Positions 12,013 through 24,059 of a stretch of DNA of 64,000 nt are shown here, one piece after another; position 1 is the stretch's first letter; each line of letters begins with the position of its first letter. Below the pieces are notes generated by a model, which searched no databases, had not been told where the DNA came from, and saw nothing but the letters and a program-made list of their open reading frames with translations. The DNA comes from Amanita rubescens (lineage: Eukaryota; Basidiomycota; Agaricomycetes; Agaricales; Amanitaceae), in assembly GCA_015039365.1 (NCBI GenBank), contig WION01000021.1, positions 248,001-312,000 on the forward strand, given 5' to 3'. The position numbers and the translations under genes are program-made.

Positions 12013-12937
12013 ATGTGGGTAGTCTCCTGTAGTCAGACCAATATGTAAATTTGTGTCTTTTTTGACGTGATGCACGACGACACGTATGTGGGTACCGAGG
12101 CACTGAGATCCCTATAATTAGCATCAAACAACTGATATTATTACAAACTTAGATTCCGCTTATAGGACGGCGCGCACTGCTGCCTATGACGACCGTCCAC
12201 CCGTCCACCCACTTCACACAAACGCTAAAAAAAGATTGTTTCAGCCAGCCTCGTTGACTACGACATGGATGCGGGTAGTTACGAAAATGAGGGAGATGCC
12301 TCACGGCAGCGCCCAACCCAAGCTCCACATGATCTACCATGCCTGGTGCAAGAATCAACGTCCTCCGCAAATTCATGGGCACCAACAACTTTGTAACCAA
12401 TAACTCCATCCCCTGTCTGCCATGAAAACTCTTTAGAATGATCAGCGACCCCAAATATCTCTAGGACGAACTCGGGACCTCATTTGTCGTCTTGAACGTC
12501 GGCGAGCTCAGCCGTAGCATCCTAGGGTCACACTTCAAACACAACAATGTAGAACAGGAAAACGTCAGCCGCCCGAGCTTCCGAGGATGCAGAAGCGAGC
12601 GAAATACACCCAGAACAAAGTACGTACCCGATCCTTCCCCCTTCCTTGCTCCTTCTAATCATCCCCACCCCCCTCACAAACCACGTATACCCTCCATACC
12701 CCCTTACTGCCCATCTCGAACACTTGCCCAGCCTACCGGAACGTTCAGCTACGGCAACCCGAATCCATCCGCACTCACCTGGACCCATCCACCGTGCCCA
12801 TTTGTTGCCACGTAACCACCACGGCGCGCTGTTACCTCTAAATAAACCATCGAAATGCGCCCTGCGCCTACCACCTAATCCTGCACACGCCCACGACCAA
12901 AACCACGCCCACTACCTACACCCCGCACACCTCTGCA
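12013..12937. other. Intergenic, C-rich, no firm gene
   Basis: Contains a second copy of the TATGTGGGTACC segment seen around the start of copy B, then proline- and histidine-rich readings on the plus strand (12492-12815, 12646-12957) that look compositional. These might be 5' exons of the following hypothetical gene, but no start can be defended. Confidence 0.4.
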
Positions 12938-13618
12938 ATGCGCTTAACGAACCTTAATGGATGCCCAGACGTGCGAGTTTTCCCACCCCAAGTTTCTCCG
13001 AGGCCACCCAATGCGGGCTCGCTCCTCAACGCATCATGGATGGATCCTAGCCCTGCAAAGAGAAAACGGCCAGCTCACCTAGGAACAACAGAGCAACAGA
13101 AGGCACTACTAGGACTAGAAACAACGTCAGTATTCATTATTTTATTTTGCTCACACTGGCATCTAACGAGCACGACAGGGCTGAACGAGCTATGTCTGAA
13201 TCTCTGGTCTCCGTTACCTCTCACGTACGTCAAGCTCGCAATTCCGAATCAAATGCGGTTTCGCGTGCCAGCGTTGCACCTGCTACAGGCGGAGCCAGGT
13301 AGTGCATCGGTACATCATCCAACTCAAATAACCCCAATAGCAGAGGTAGTCAGTCGACGCATACCCCTAACCCAACCGACGCATACCACCTCCAGCGGGA
13401 CAACCTTACTCCGCCGGGTTCGTTGGCTAGTACGAATGGGACTTCTCGCAGAGGTGCTAGTGCGACGGGGAATGGCTCCACGTCCAATCAGGGCGCGAGG
13501 AACCAGCGCGGTGCCTGCCCGGAGGTAAGATGTGGGCTCATCTTCTGTATCTCAGGGATTAAATAATGAACAAATGCGAGTGCGAAGCTGTACAAGGTCT
13601 AGTTCATGCACCTCATAA
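12938..13618 (+). CDS. Hypothetical low-complexity protein, tentative
   Basis: Tentative model of four exons. It reads SPAKRKRPAHLGTTEQQ, then an intron GTCAGT...ACGACAG near 13127-13181, then MSESLVSVTSHVRQARNSES, a second intron near 13302-13344, then a Ser/Thr/Asn-rich segment (STHTPNPTDAYHL, STNGTSRRGASATGNGS), a third intron at 13527-13557, and a short tail ending at about 13618. The chain of splice sites keeps one frame open although the unspliced frame stops, which argues for a real gene or a recent relic. No domain was recognised; the composition suits a disordered nuclear protein or a transposon gag-like scrap. The start codon is arbitrary. Confidence 0.35.
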
Positions 13619-14331
13619 TCAAATTCACATTTCATAATGGCAAGTCTGGGCCCGCCGTCCATTCGTTTGTTCCATCTTTTCCCCCCGAATGACATTCAAG
13701 ATTCAAGTTACCGGAACCTTGCCATGCTGCAGACACGCTTTACTCGCCCGGTTTCACCACGCCTTTCCAGCACTCCTCTGACACGTTCTTCTATTCTCAC
13801 CCGCTAATGTCCCATTCCTGCCTTTTCCTGTCGCTTCCCTCAGGGTGCATTTTCTCAAGCACCCTGTTCGAGGGTCTCACCTGGATGCCCTTCTAAACTC
13901 TCTGTTACCCGTAACCCATCAACCATCGTCTTATCTCTTTAATAAGTATCGTGTCAATTCCACTACGACGCCAATCCACATGTTTCATGGGTAAATCAGC
14001 TCAACGCATGTTGTTCATCAATGGCATCGGCCTCGGCCTGACTGCCGCATCGGACTTAGCTCCACTCAAAAGTCCACAAAGACCCCAGAAACTGGCTTCT
14101 CGTGGCAACACGTTTGCATACTCATTCTTAATCTGTCACAACAATGTCCACGTTGCGACAAATTCGTCATACAGCGAATAAAGAAAAACGAAAGAGAAAG
14201 ACTATCTTGTGAAATGCTATTCAAAAATTGCGCCATAAAGGGTTCACCCTACTTGGCCGGTGCCCTGGAGTTGGCTCAGTCTACCTCCCCTTTTCCTCAG
14301 AAAGCACTTCAATCGTCTTTCCACCCTCGTG
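13619..14331. other. Intergenic, no gene seen
   Basis: Pyrimidine-rich sequence that probably includes the promoter of the gene starting at 14332. A 76-codon ORF at 13951-14181 shows nothing recognisable. Confidence 0.5.
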
Positions 14332-15140
14332 ATGGCGGCGTCGACAAGCGATGTTTTGTCCTGGACAAACCAAGATCCCCGTGAAAGCCAACTCTTCAAT
14401 AGCTGGGGTGTTGTCTACCGGCTTTCGGTTCAGTGCTTTCCTTACACCTTTATGTCGGCGGTCCTGACAACCTGCCTAAGACCGTAGTGAGCAGTAACGG
14501 GCAAAGCACCACCACTCTCTGGCGGACGGCGAACGCCAACAGGGAGGATCGCGTTGCGAGGCTCGAGTGGGCATCAAACGGCGGTCTTGGGCGAGCAGTG
14601 ATTGGCAAGGTAAGAGAAAGAATCAGTGACAAATACATGCACGTTCTCTGATCAACATTTATCTGACAGAACGCGGTCCCGATGTCCGACCTCGTCCGCC
14701 CAGATCCTCGTTACCCGGTACATTATATTCTGTGCAACATCTCGAATGCGACACTCATCGCATGACTAGGGCGCACGGATTTTCAACGCGCCCGATGGCC
14801 TACAATATCGTTGGCGACCGTCTTCCAAAGCCCCTGAGGTTTTGGTATGTTCCGAGCGCGTCATCTTGCATGCACTGACGGGCCACTCGCAGCTGGAGGA
14901 TCCCGCAGGGAATGTTGTCGCCTTCTTCCGGCCCACAAAGATCACCCGGTATCAAATCGGGAATGTCTACGGGGAGTTACACTTTCTCCGGAACGCGGGT
15001 GCGAGAACGATAGTGAGGTTCCTCTCCAGGAGTCACGTCATTGTACTCATGTTTCCTGACCTTAGACACACCCGCCCATTATGGACACAGTTACCGTAAC
15101 AGCGATGCTTTACCGATTTTGCCAGGCATTTGGTCTTTGA
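14332..15140 (+). CDS. DUF6593-type basidiomycete protein
   Basis: Six exons (14332-14427, 14481-14609, 14670-14717, 14770-14844, 14893-15012, 15066-15140) give 180 residues. The protein reads DVLSWTNQDPRESQLFNSWG, VVYRLS, TTTLWRTANANREDRVARLEW, NAVPMSDLVRPDPRYP, GLQYRWRPSS, DPAGNVVAFFRPTK and ends DTVTVTAMLYRFCQAFGL. This alternation of short beta-strand segments is the pattern of the fungal DUF6593 family, small proteins of unknown function common in Agaricomycetes. The start is the first Met before the conserved WTNQDPRES. The last intron (15013-15065) is needed; without it the frame runs into unrelated sequence. No signal peptide, so probably cytosolic. Confidence 0.8.
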
Positions 15141-16369
15141 CACACATTCCTCCACCCACATTGTAAGCTAGATCGGAGACACTCACATCATACCTATCCA
15201 TGGTGACCTGTACATGTGTACTATAATTGACATGCAATGGACAAAATTTAACCCTAAATAGCCAGTTCCTTTTACGCATGGCTAGCATGACGTCCCCATC
15301 CATGTCACGTAACACGGGTTTTACGCCACACACTCGCCCACGCGGGAAACACGTTGCACGGCCAAATTTTTACAGGCTAGAGCGATCTCGATCAGCGATC
15401 ACATTCATTTACGATCGATCAAGCACATAAACTTTGGTGAAGCTTGGCCCTTGCACGAATGTCCTGTTCACTGGCTGTCACGGTATCATGCGCAGGTGAG
15501 AGTTGTAGGATGATACCACATCGCTTCCTGTGTCTCTCGCAGTAGCCTCTATTATATACGCCTCGGTTGGTGTTATCGGAAGTTGGCGGCGAGCCAGTCG
15601 GCCCGAGCATCCGGAAGCCCGGCTTGGCCCGGTAGGCAAATTGATGATGCGCCTCAACTTTGAAAATACGCTCATTGACTTGGAAAACTACTAGCACGGC
15701 CCTTTGTCACTCGCCATCGGTGTGCTTCATTGTCCGCCGCCTTACAGATGATCTAATTATGCGAGTTATCTCCAGCGTATGTTCGCTTAGTTTAAGTTTA
15801 CAACAACGATGTGCAAAGAGGCCTCCGAGCTGGTCGCAAGCCACGGTCGATTGAAACTTTGCAATCTTGCTCATATTTCTGACGCTTGATCAGATCTCTG
15901 GGCTGGTAGCGCTTCTATCTTGATTGCTCCTTTTCACGTTGATCGCGCATGGTAGATTGTCATCGTCCTCGTGGATGGCAGCGTATTCCCATCTCCACAC
16001 TGCCAGTCAGCCTATGGAGCCTACATTCAGTAGGAGAGGCGAAAGGTGAGTAGATACATACGTTGTTTTTACAATCAACTTTACTGTTGGCATCGATGCA
16101 CGTACTAGTGCAACAGCGACAGAGCGCGTCAGGTTCGTCGCACCCCATAGGTACCGTTGTAAAACTCTGCTAAGATGGACTTAGCCTCGGCGCAACTCTT
16201 CACAGGACCGATACCTGGTGAGTCTGACGTCAATTTCCTCCCCTCCGCACTTAACGAGATCAACATATCAGGGGCACCTTCAACGATGCCGTAGATGACG
16301 AGTAAGCGAATTCTGAACCATTCAAGACGATGAGGCTCACGGTTGCCGTAGGCTGAATTCATTGAGCAG
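15141..16369. other. Intergenic, containing possible 5' exons of GTPase copy 1
   Basis: No separate gene supported. From about 15940 the sequence parallels the region upstream of GTPase copies 2 and 3 (27010-27300 and 30560-30860), including the segments that become GTGAGTAG donors, so 5' exons or leader of the next gene lie here. The segment matching the copy 3 start codon is ACA rather than ATG in copy 1 (about 16113). Confidence 0.4.
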
Positions 16370-18342
16370 ATCTAGGGAAGACGCTCCAATAAACCCCCGT
16401 ATAAAGTGAGTAGCCTATCATGTATCTTGTAATTTATTCAAATCCAATCTGAATCAGCAATACCGAAGATCTTCGCAATGGCATTGTAACGACGCAGAAG
16501 AATAGAACAAGAGAATACACGATTCTGCTTGTTGGTAAGGCATAGAAATTCATTTTCCCTGGACGAATCATTTCAATCTTCACCTAGGGGAGACGGGAAC
16601 GGGGAAAACAACCCTTTTATCACTATTTTTCAACATATTGGCGGGTAATGGCATAAGGGAGTACATGTTAGCGCACGATGAATCCAATGATACCGGCAAC
16701 GCACAAAACCAGAGTCAAACCATTTCGGCACTGCTTTATGAATTCGAAAGTAGGAACGGTGTCAAACTGCGCATACTAGACACTCCTGGACTCGTAGACA
16801 CCCGTGGCATTGAACAGGACAATCTACACAAAGCCAGTATTGCGAGGACAATCAGAGAACATGTGACTACGGTCAATGCAGTCCTCCTCCTCACCAACGG
16901 CACCGTAGAGCGTCTGGGCGTCGCAACCGACTATGCATTATCGACACTTTCTTCTATATTTCCTCGCTCGCTCGCGGACAACATAGGAGTGATGTTCACA
17001 TGCGTTCCCGACATTATGTCGTGGAACTTTGACCTACAGTCCTTACCAAGCGTCCTACGTGACATGGAAGGCAACCGATTCCTAATCGACAATCCTGTAG
17101 CAAAGTGGCAAAAGCTGGTTGCACTAACGCGCTCAAATCGGATCACTAGGAGCCAGTTGGTGGAGATGAGGCGTAAATTGGAAGAATGCCACATGGGAGC
17201 CTTGAGCGTTCTTGCTCTCCTGTTTGATTGGCTTGATACCCTTACCCCACAACCGACGAGCGCTATCATGCAGCTTTACGACCGGTATCAGGAAATCGAG
17301 CGCGGCATCGCTAATGCGTTATCTCGCGCGTCGCAGGTACTGGAGCAAAAGGCGGAATTGAAGAGGATGCAAATGTTAGCCGAGAATCATAGAATTGTAA
17401 GTTTATTCTGCGTGCTTTCTCACTCGTGATACTGACTCGTGGCAGACAATGGAACAATACCTAAGTGTTGTCGTCACAAAGACATGGGAACGAGTAAATA
17501 CGGTTCAGTATAATACCATTTGCCGTCATCCTGGATGCAGTTCCAACTGTTGCGTCGGATGCAAGCTCCCTTTCTCACTGAATCCACTGGTGATGGAGGC
17601 ATGCTCTGCAATGGCTAATTCTAACCGCAAGAGACGCGGATGTCGACATCCCATGAACGAACATTATCATGATCGCTCAATGTGGAAGAAACGAGAGCGC
17701 GGGCAAGAAGTGATTCGCGAGGGTTTAGAACAGCAATACAGTGACGCCAGACAACAAAACGACGAAAACGAGAGGAAGATCGTTGATCTCGGGGAAAAAA
17801 TAGCGGAGCTTGACAAGGAGATGGAGGAGCGTCTCATTTCATTGGGACGACTAACTGAAGATTACGCGCATCTGTCTCTCACTGGTAGCTTCATCGGACA
17901 GGTCAAAACGACTATACGATTTTTGGAGACGAATTTGGAGATGATAAACCAGAATGGAGAAGCTGATCCGAGATTAATTGAGCGCGTCGAGAAGACCTTG
18001 GACGAAATGAACCAAAAGTTGAAAGTACTGCGGCAACTAGACCCGGAAAATGATGCGGAAAATGACGGAGCTGATGGAAGGACTGAAGAAGGAATGGGTG
18101 GAGGGAGCGGTGGAAGGACTGATGGAAGAACTGGTAAAGGGGTGGGTGGAGGATCTGGGGGTGGGTGGAAGTTTTTGGGGAGTGGGTGGAGGGTCTGGCG
18201 GAGGAATGACCAAGGAAACAAGCGGGAAAATCAAGGCACCATAAAGAAAGGGCAGTCTCGACTCTCTACTGCATTTAAGGCCAAGCGTAAACCTGCTACG
18301 CTCGAAAACAAGGACAGACCTGAAAAACATCAGCCATCTTAG
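16370..18342 (+). CDS. AIG1-like P-loop GTPase with Cys/His C-terminal region (copy 1), 5' end unresolved
   Basis: Exons seen at 16370-16405, 16458-16534, 16588-17396 and 17446-18342. The P-loop GETGTGKT sits at the start of the third, followed by the G3 motif DTPGLVDTRG (about 16780-16805), TNGT, and FPRSLADNIGVMFTCV. After the G domain come a helical region, a Cys/His cluster (CRHPGCSSNCCVGC, then CRHPMNEHYH), a coiled coil and a basic tail. This is the design of a large basidiomycete family of GIMAP/AIG1- or septin-like GTPases of unknown role. A Gly-rich repeat (GGGSGG, about 18090-18170) expands the tail compared with copy 3. The junction of the exon near 16200 with that at 16370 would create a stop codon, and no ATG precedes the P-loop in the right frame, so this copy may lack a working 5' end or use an unseen exon. 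Confidence 0.7.
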
Positions 18343-19145
18343 CGTTCCTCAAGGCCTCATTAGCGTCGATCGCCACTAATTTTTCCTTCTCCATCATTGA
18401 TAATACTTACGTGCTAATATATTCATCTTCTCTTGCCTAATATCAAAGACGTTCCGCCCTTTTCCCTTCAAATCCCCGTCCGATATAGTCGACCTGTAGT
18501 ATGAGTGCCCCTGCACCTTTTTCTCCCTGTCGTTCGTAAGACGTTTTCAGACCGTATAGGATTGGCTCAATCTTTTCCGAACCCACCGAGTCCCCTGGCT
18601 TTTTTTTGCTTCCAACGCCAACACCACTCCGGATGATTGGATCCCCGCTCTACCTGAGTCTATTCTCGGCCTCTTACCAATTGATTACGCACAACGGAGC
18701 AGCAACTCGAACGTTTACGAAGAGACTCGCGTCATTTGCAATATGAATATCGCCTCGACTCAGGGCACGAATCGCACGATGCTCTGTGTTATCGCATGAG
18801 GGCTCCCGTTCCATCTCCAAAACTGGCGAGTGTGAAGAAGCTCCCCGCTGCGTTCGATATCTGGAAAGGGGCGTTCATCGTAGTCCGGCCCGGCAACCAG
18901 AAATCAAGTTTGAGAAAATTTACGCTCTCTGTCCTCACGACATTCGGCACTAGACGGCTGATTTTGCTAACCAATCCGGATTGGGATTTCGCAGGCTTAT
19001 GATCGTCCCCTGAGTCGGAGATTGAAGAAATCTGAGAAGCTCAGCGTCAGACGCCTCAAAACCTTACGTCATCCACTCGCGCATATATTTCCTCTAGTGC
19101 ACTGAACCATATCAACAGTAACGACCAAACGTCATGCTGTAGATC
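18343..19145 (+). repeat. Shared leader segment 1 (GTPase 3' flank plus HNH promoter region)
   Basis: Homologous to 26216-26975, and in its second half to 24060-24663 and 30300-30450. Landmarks are GTAGTATGAGTGCCC, CTGTCGTTCGTAAGACGTT, a T-run, GGATCCCCGCTC (18639-18650) and AACGTTTACGAAGAGACTCG. It lies directly upstream of the first HNH gene and probably contains its promoter; the same sequence precedes GTPase copies elsewhere. No coding potential was accepted in it. Confidence 0.75.
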
Positions 19146-20416
19146 ATGTCTGCAACCACGCCCAAAGTCAAGTTACGGCTGTCTTTCCCCAATTTGACCC
19201 GGACCAAGCTTGCGCTGTCGATCCCACTTGATAAATGCGTCACCTTTGCTGTTAACCCTCTAAAATGGCTTCGATTTCTAGGGTTTGCCATCTACGGACG
19301 AGAAGGCCACCTCTCCCTATCGAAAGATGGCCCAGATCTCGGTGATTATACAGCACCTATAGAGGCCCGTTCATACTTTTTCGTCTCACAGGGTAAGGTG
19401 GAGTGACCGGCATACGATAACACCTCGCTAACGTTGTTTGCCTTTTCAGGTGGACCCCGCCTTGTCGATGTCGATGCAGCGGACGACAGAACATCAATTA
19501 CTTCAAATTTAGCTATCCGCCAAAGAGATTTTAGGACCAAGGTGGTTGGGCGAGATGGGACCTGCGTGATAACGGATGAAATAAAGGAATACTGTACTGC
19601 GTGCCATATTCTCCCCCATGCGAAGGGAAGCAACGTGCGGCCTTACCAATCTTCTATGGCAACTTTCTGACTTAATCAAGTACATCTCGAACGTCGTCCA
19701 TCACCGCGGCGGACCAGACGATGACATTAACGACATTAACGACATTCGGAATGGACTTCTGTTAGCCTACCACCTCCATGTCCCGTTTGGAGCTGGTAAC
19801 ATAGCATTCCTGAAGGTTTGCTGTTATTTCCATCCAAGGCTATTCTGAAACTTAAGTATCTCAGACGCCCAACTTTGGTTTGACTGTTGATGATATTCCT
19901 TACAATCCACCAAACGCAGCCGATGATGAGGGCCCGGCCAGTCGCCTTACGCTGCACCATTTCGGCGGTTTTCCTCAGCTTGGCTGCCTGACCCCCAAAC
20001 TCGCTCCCCACAACTCTGATGCGCGGCAGCCACAAGACACCACTGAATGGCCACCTGCTGTCATTGTTGATTTCTTCTATGCCGCGGCCGCTATGAATGC
20101 ATGGAGTCCAAAATCCTTTATCGAATATGTCCGGGAACAGTCGAGCGATGTTTATTATCCCGAAGGGCACGTTGATGCACAGATGGGTGATCAGACAACA
20201 GGACAACCTGGATCCGAACGTAGCAGGAACAGAATGTCAAACGTTCCCCCGGAAGAGGGGCGCATCGCTGATTTGCTGGATGGAGTGTGCGCGCTGTGGA
20301 TGCAGTCTTCGAGGATGGGCAAGAAAAAGACAGAAGACGTTCATGCATCGAGTCTTTCTCGCAACGAAGGCATTAAGAAGTGGTTAGAATCAGTGGAGGA
20401 TCCCGAGACAAATTAG
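19146..20416 (+). CDS. HNH-type nuclease-like protein (copy H1)
   Basis: Four exons (19146-19392, 19450-19634, 19681-19815, 19865-20416) encode 372 residues. An N-terminal domain (about residues 1-85, with VKLRLSFPN and WLRFLGFAIYG) precedes the nuclease core: GRDGTCVITDEIKEYCTACH with ILPHAKGSN (first His near residue 138), INDIRNGLLLAYHLH giving Asn and last His, then PFGAGNIAFLK. This fits the fungal HNH_2 pattern in which a CxxT...AHIxP core is followed by NGxLL...LH. The C-terminal 180 residues (LHHFGGFPQL, FIEYVREQSSD, KKWLESVEDPETN) are of unknown function. All three triad residues are kept, so it may be active. The target is unknown. It is duplicated almost unchanged at 24664-25925. 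Confidence 0.85.
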
Positions 20417-20433
20417 ACATGTTCACCACTTAA

Positions 20434-20740
20434 CGTCTCATTTCATACGACTAACTGAAGATTACGCGCATCTGTCTCTCACTGGTAGCTTCATCAGACA
20501 GTTCAAAACAACTATACGATTTTTGGAGACGAATTTGGAGACGATAAACCAGAATGGAGAAGCTGAGCGCATCGAGAAGAGCTTGGATGAAATGAACCAA
20601 AAGTTGAACATACTGCAGCGGCTAGACCCGGAAAATGATGAGGGAAATGACGGAGCGGACGGATGGACTGGTGGAGGAATGAGTAGGCGGACGGTCTGGC
20701 GGAGGAATCGTCTTCCTCATTAGCGTCGATCACTACTAAG
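20434..20740 (+). pseudogene. GTPase 3' tail remnant after HNH copy H1
   Basis: Starting 18 bases after the HNH stop codon, the sequence matches the last third of GTPase copy 1 (17829 onward): CGTCTCATTTCAT, then the segment encoding LTEDYAHLSLTGSFI, ETINQNGEAERIEKSLDEMN and the acidic/Gly-rich end, and finally the GTPase 3' flank with CTCATTAGCGTCGATC. Short deletions break the frame relative to copy 1. It is a fragment and cannot encode a G domain. Possibly it serves as the 3' UTR of the HNH gene. Confidence 0.8.
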
Positions 20741-21323
20741 TCTTGCTTTTGTCTTTTTCTGTCATTATTTAATAAAGTGTGCGGTGCTCAGGTAATATAT
20801 AGAGTATATCGCTGACTGGCTGGTAAGGTGACTGGTAACGCCCGGCTAAGCTAAGGGTGCGCTTTGGTGACCATGGGCTGGGATTGGCTGGGGCAACTTC
20901 CTCAAACGGAAATACTCACGAGGGCCGTCACGCATCACGCTTGCCTCATGCCTCTTCCTAGCCCCGCCTCGTCCCACAGCCCAGGCCGCCACGCACGTCA
21001 CGCAAATCGCCCACGACCCTCAACGCAACCCTGAGCGCTGCTGGTGCTTCCTCGTGAGGGACTCAAGCCGCGTCCTCCCCAACCAACGAGATAAGGTCCC
21101 AGCGACCTCGCTTGCGGCTGAGCAACCGCCGATCCTCATCTGCGCTTCAGGAATAGAGCAAAACTTGCTCTCTTCCCTACACATCGGATTTTCCATTTCA
21201 CCTCGAAGTGAGTACGTGCTGCGACATACACGAGCTTGACCTGACAGCGTTCTTTTCGTAGTTTTGACCTAGACGCTGAGGTATCCATTTTTCACGACCT
21301 CGAATGTTCCGTCACTCAAACAG
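20741..21323. other. Intergenic and possible 5' exons of the HET gene
   Basis: Between about 21054 and 21310 two readings (with LPNQRDKVPATSLAAEQPP and AEVSIFHDLECSVTQTDD) can be spliced into the HET gene using GTGAGT at 21208 and an acceptor near 21270. No upstream ATG was found in that frame, so they are mentioned here and not built into the model. Confidence 0.4.
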
Positions 21324-23776
21324 ATGATACAATCAGGTCACGGTGGCTGCCTATTACGCGACGGATACCTGACACTAAGTTCTGCAGCAGATGAGCTCTC
21401 GCCGTCGAACAGCGGGCGCCCGCCGAAACCATGGGAAAGCCACCCAAACTCCAAACCAGGTACTTGGCCCTACACTTGCTCCATATCGTGTTTAGATGAC
21501 GTATCTGGCCAACAGTTCCCGACTCGCCATCCCGCGGTCGCGATTCCACAAATCAGAATTCTCCACTTCGATGAAGGAATCCGGGACCCTACCACACAGA
21601 AACCCTTAATATGGGACTACTATGCTGCACCCCTGCAAATCGATAAGCATGTGAGGCGATCTCCAGGCGCCTTTCGAGCCTTCTCTGTCGCCGACCTGCA
21701 GAGGTCCCCCCCTGTCATCACGCTTAGCGAATGGACTGACCTTCGTTATGAAAACAAGGAAGTCAACATCGCTTCCAATTACCCCAACTACGCCGCCATC
21801 TCTCATGTCTGGCAGTCCAGCAAAGAAACTGCCGATATTTCCCGAGAGAAGAACCGCCCTCTCTGGATCGCGATCAACGGCGAGCGACCTACCCACGAGA
21901 TTACTTGGCACGGGCTCGTTGAGGCGGCCAATGCAGCCGAGGAGCTCGGGTGCGAATATCTCTGGCTGGACTTGCTGTGCCTAGACCAGGTCAAACGGAT
22001 CGAAGGTGGCCGTGATAAACCGCCGCAGATCGCCAACATGGGAAACATTTACAAGTACGCGCTGCATGTAATCTGCATGCTCGGCGGCGTGTCAGCTGTG
22101 CAGAGCATCCATGCGGTATCACCCTGGATTGATAGGGCCTGGACGCTACAGGAGGCCACACTTAACAGTCGCACTTGGGCATACATCACATGGAAAGATG
22201 ACGGCTTAGTACGAAGGTCGCAAAACTGGTCTCCCGGAGGCGCACTACCCGTACGAAAGGAGGCTCACAAATACCTCGTTCCGCTCGGTCAATTATCTTC
22301 GGCAGCGTCGGACAAGGATATGTTGTCTGCGATAGGGATTCAATGTGGGTGGTACAATGTTAACTGCCTAGACGGTATGATGCACTGGTCGGATCATCTG
22401 AAGTACTTACAAGCTAGCACGGATGGCTCTAGTCCTGTGAGAGCTATCCTATCCCATCTCCGACGCGCAGACCACGCGCACCGGCTCGTAGGCGCCTGGC
22501 CTGCCATGTTCCTTCGGACATCAACAAGGCCCGTTGATATTGTCTACAGCGTCATGGGTCTTTTCAATGTGGAAATTGATTACGACGAGGACCGCGGCTT
22601 GCAGGGTTTGTACAATGAGCTCGCGTGCAGGGCCGCCCTCCTTGGCGGCTTCGGTCTGGGATGGTTGACCATGGGTGGACTTTCGGGCAGTGTGGGCATT
22701 CTAGAGCGCGACGAATCTTCACTTCTTATCCCGAGCGTGCCTATATACCTAGAGAGTCAAGGAACCCCACACTACCTTATCGGAGGCAAACAGGTCGTGA
22801 CAGGCCTGGTCTTCGCAAAGAGCGATGTCATCAGTGACGTAGCTGTCCACCCTTGCCGTTACCACATCAAATTCGACACCGATTCGCACCCTCATATCAT
22901 ATGTGCGGCCATGTTCGAAGTCGTTAAAGGCGACCAGCAGAGACGACGCCTCACTCTCCGCGGGGTGAAAGGCGACCAAGAGTTTACTTGTGATTACCAA
23001 GGGATCATTCATCCAAACAGCACTGCCATCTTGGTTGGCACCCACGGCTTCGTGGACAAACCTGTATATCCTCACATTTATGTGCTGTTCATGCGGTGGA
23101 CAAAGAATGGGTGGGAACTCACAGCAGATGGGAAAGTATGGAATGTACCATGGAGTTCAGGAGGAGACGACGCCAGGGACGAAGTTGCGAAGCTACCTCG
23201 GAGGCACTTCACAATGGGAAAAGGTGCACAGAAGGTTATTCCTTCATGGCCGTGTGATCACGGGAATTCCAAGATCAGCGTCACCCCGTTACCTTTAAGC
23301 TACGGGGTCTTGTTTTTGGAGAGTTACTTCGTCGGAGATAGCAAGGACAAGCCGAAAAAGGTAGCCTGGTTCGGGAGAAAGGCGAGTAAACCTTTTCAAT
23401 CTCTGCATGCCCGTTCCTCACATGTGTTTAGGGGGATAAGCCTCCTCCACAGGCGTGGCGAGACTTCAACATCAAGATCGGGAAAAAACCACAGTGGGAT
23501 TCCGGACCATCCCTTTGGCTTGTATCATCTCCCTTGGCAAACCCCCCTGACAAATTCGACGAGAAACATATGCAACATGTTGTCGAGCTCACTGTGGAAT
23601 TAAACCACTGCTTCCATGGAAATGCCAATCATGACAACATGAAGGGGTATCCGCAGGAAAAGATCTATTCCGTGGCCGTGGAGTTTAGGGAACATATGAT
23701 ATATGTGAAGGCGGCCCTGAATAAGAAACAGAGGAGTGATCCGCGGTTCGCCAAGACGGCAGTTGCGCCGTATTAG
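21324..23776 (+). CDS. HET (heterokaryon incompatibility) domain protein
   Basis: A long first reading (21324-23603) contains the HET domain at about residues 155-310: YAAISHVW, EYLWLDLLCLDQ, ANMGNIYKYALHVICML and WIDRAWTLQEATLN, the three classic HET blocks. A later segment (RPVDIVYSVMGLFNVEIDYD) is also typical of basidiomycete HET proteins. Near 23385-23465 an intron moves the frame into a second reading (WDSGPSLWLVSSPLANPPD to the end at 23776), which gives a more protein-like C-terminus than the first frame. HET domains trigger cell death when incompatible fungal cells fuse and are structurally related to TIR domains; whether this one does so is unknown. The gene sits between the two HNH copies. 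Upstream exons are possible. Confidence 0.85.
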
Positions 23777-24059
23777 GATGAGTCATGGACCTCTTGGACT
23801 GAAGGACCAATGGCTTGAACATTATGAAGTTTTTCGGTTTTGGCTTCCTGTACTGTTAGGATGTAGGATGACATAGGTAGCACGTAGGATCACTGTATAT
23901 TGAATATCAAGTTTCCTGTTTTGTTTTCTATCGTTTCATTTCTTGAATGTCTGAGCACCATGGAAATTCCGCACCCTGAAAACGGTGACTGATAATAGAA
24001 GTTTGCTTGCGAAAGATTTCCGGATGCGGCAGCGGAAATCCCGCCTTCACAGTTCGCTC

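Noticed and set aside
16129..16362. Minus-strand ORF and Cys-rich minus ORF at 15960-16148
   Set aside because: Both lie opposite sequence homologous to the GTPase 5' regions at 27 and 30.6 kb; they are shadows.
17862..18330. Minus-strand Pro/Ser-rich ORFs
   Set aside because: They are the complement of the Gly-rich GTPase tail; composition only.
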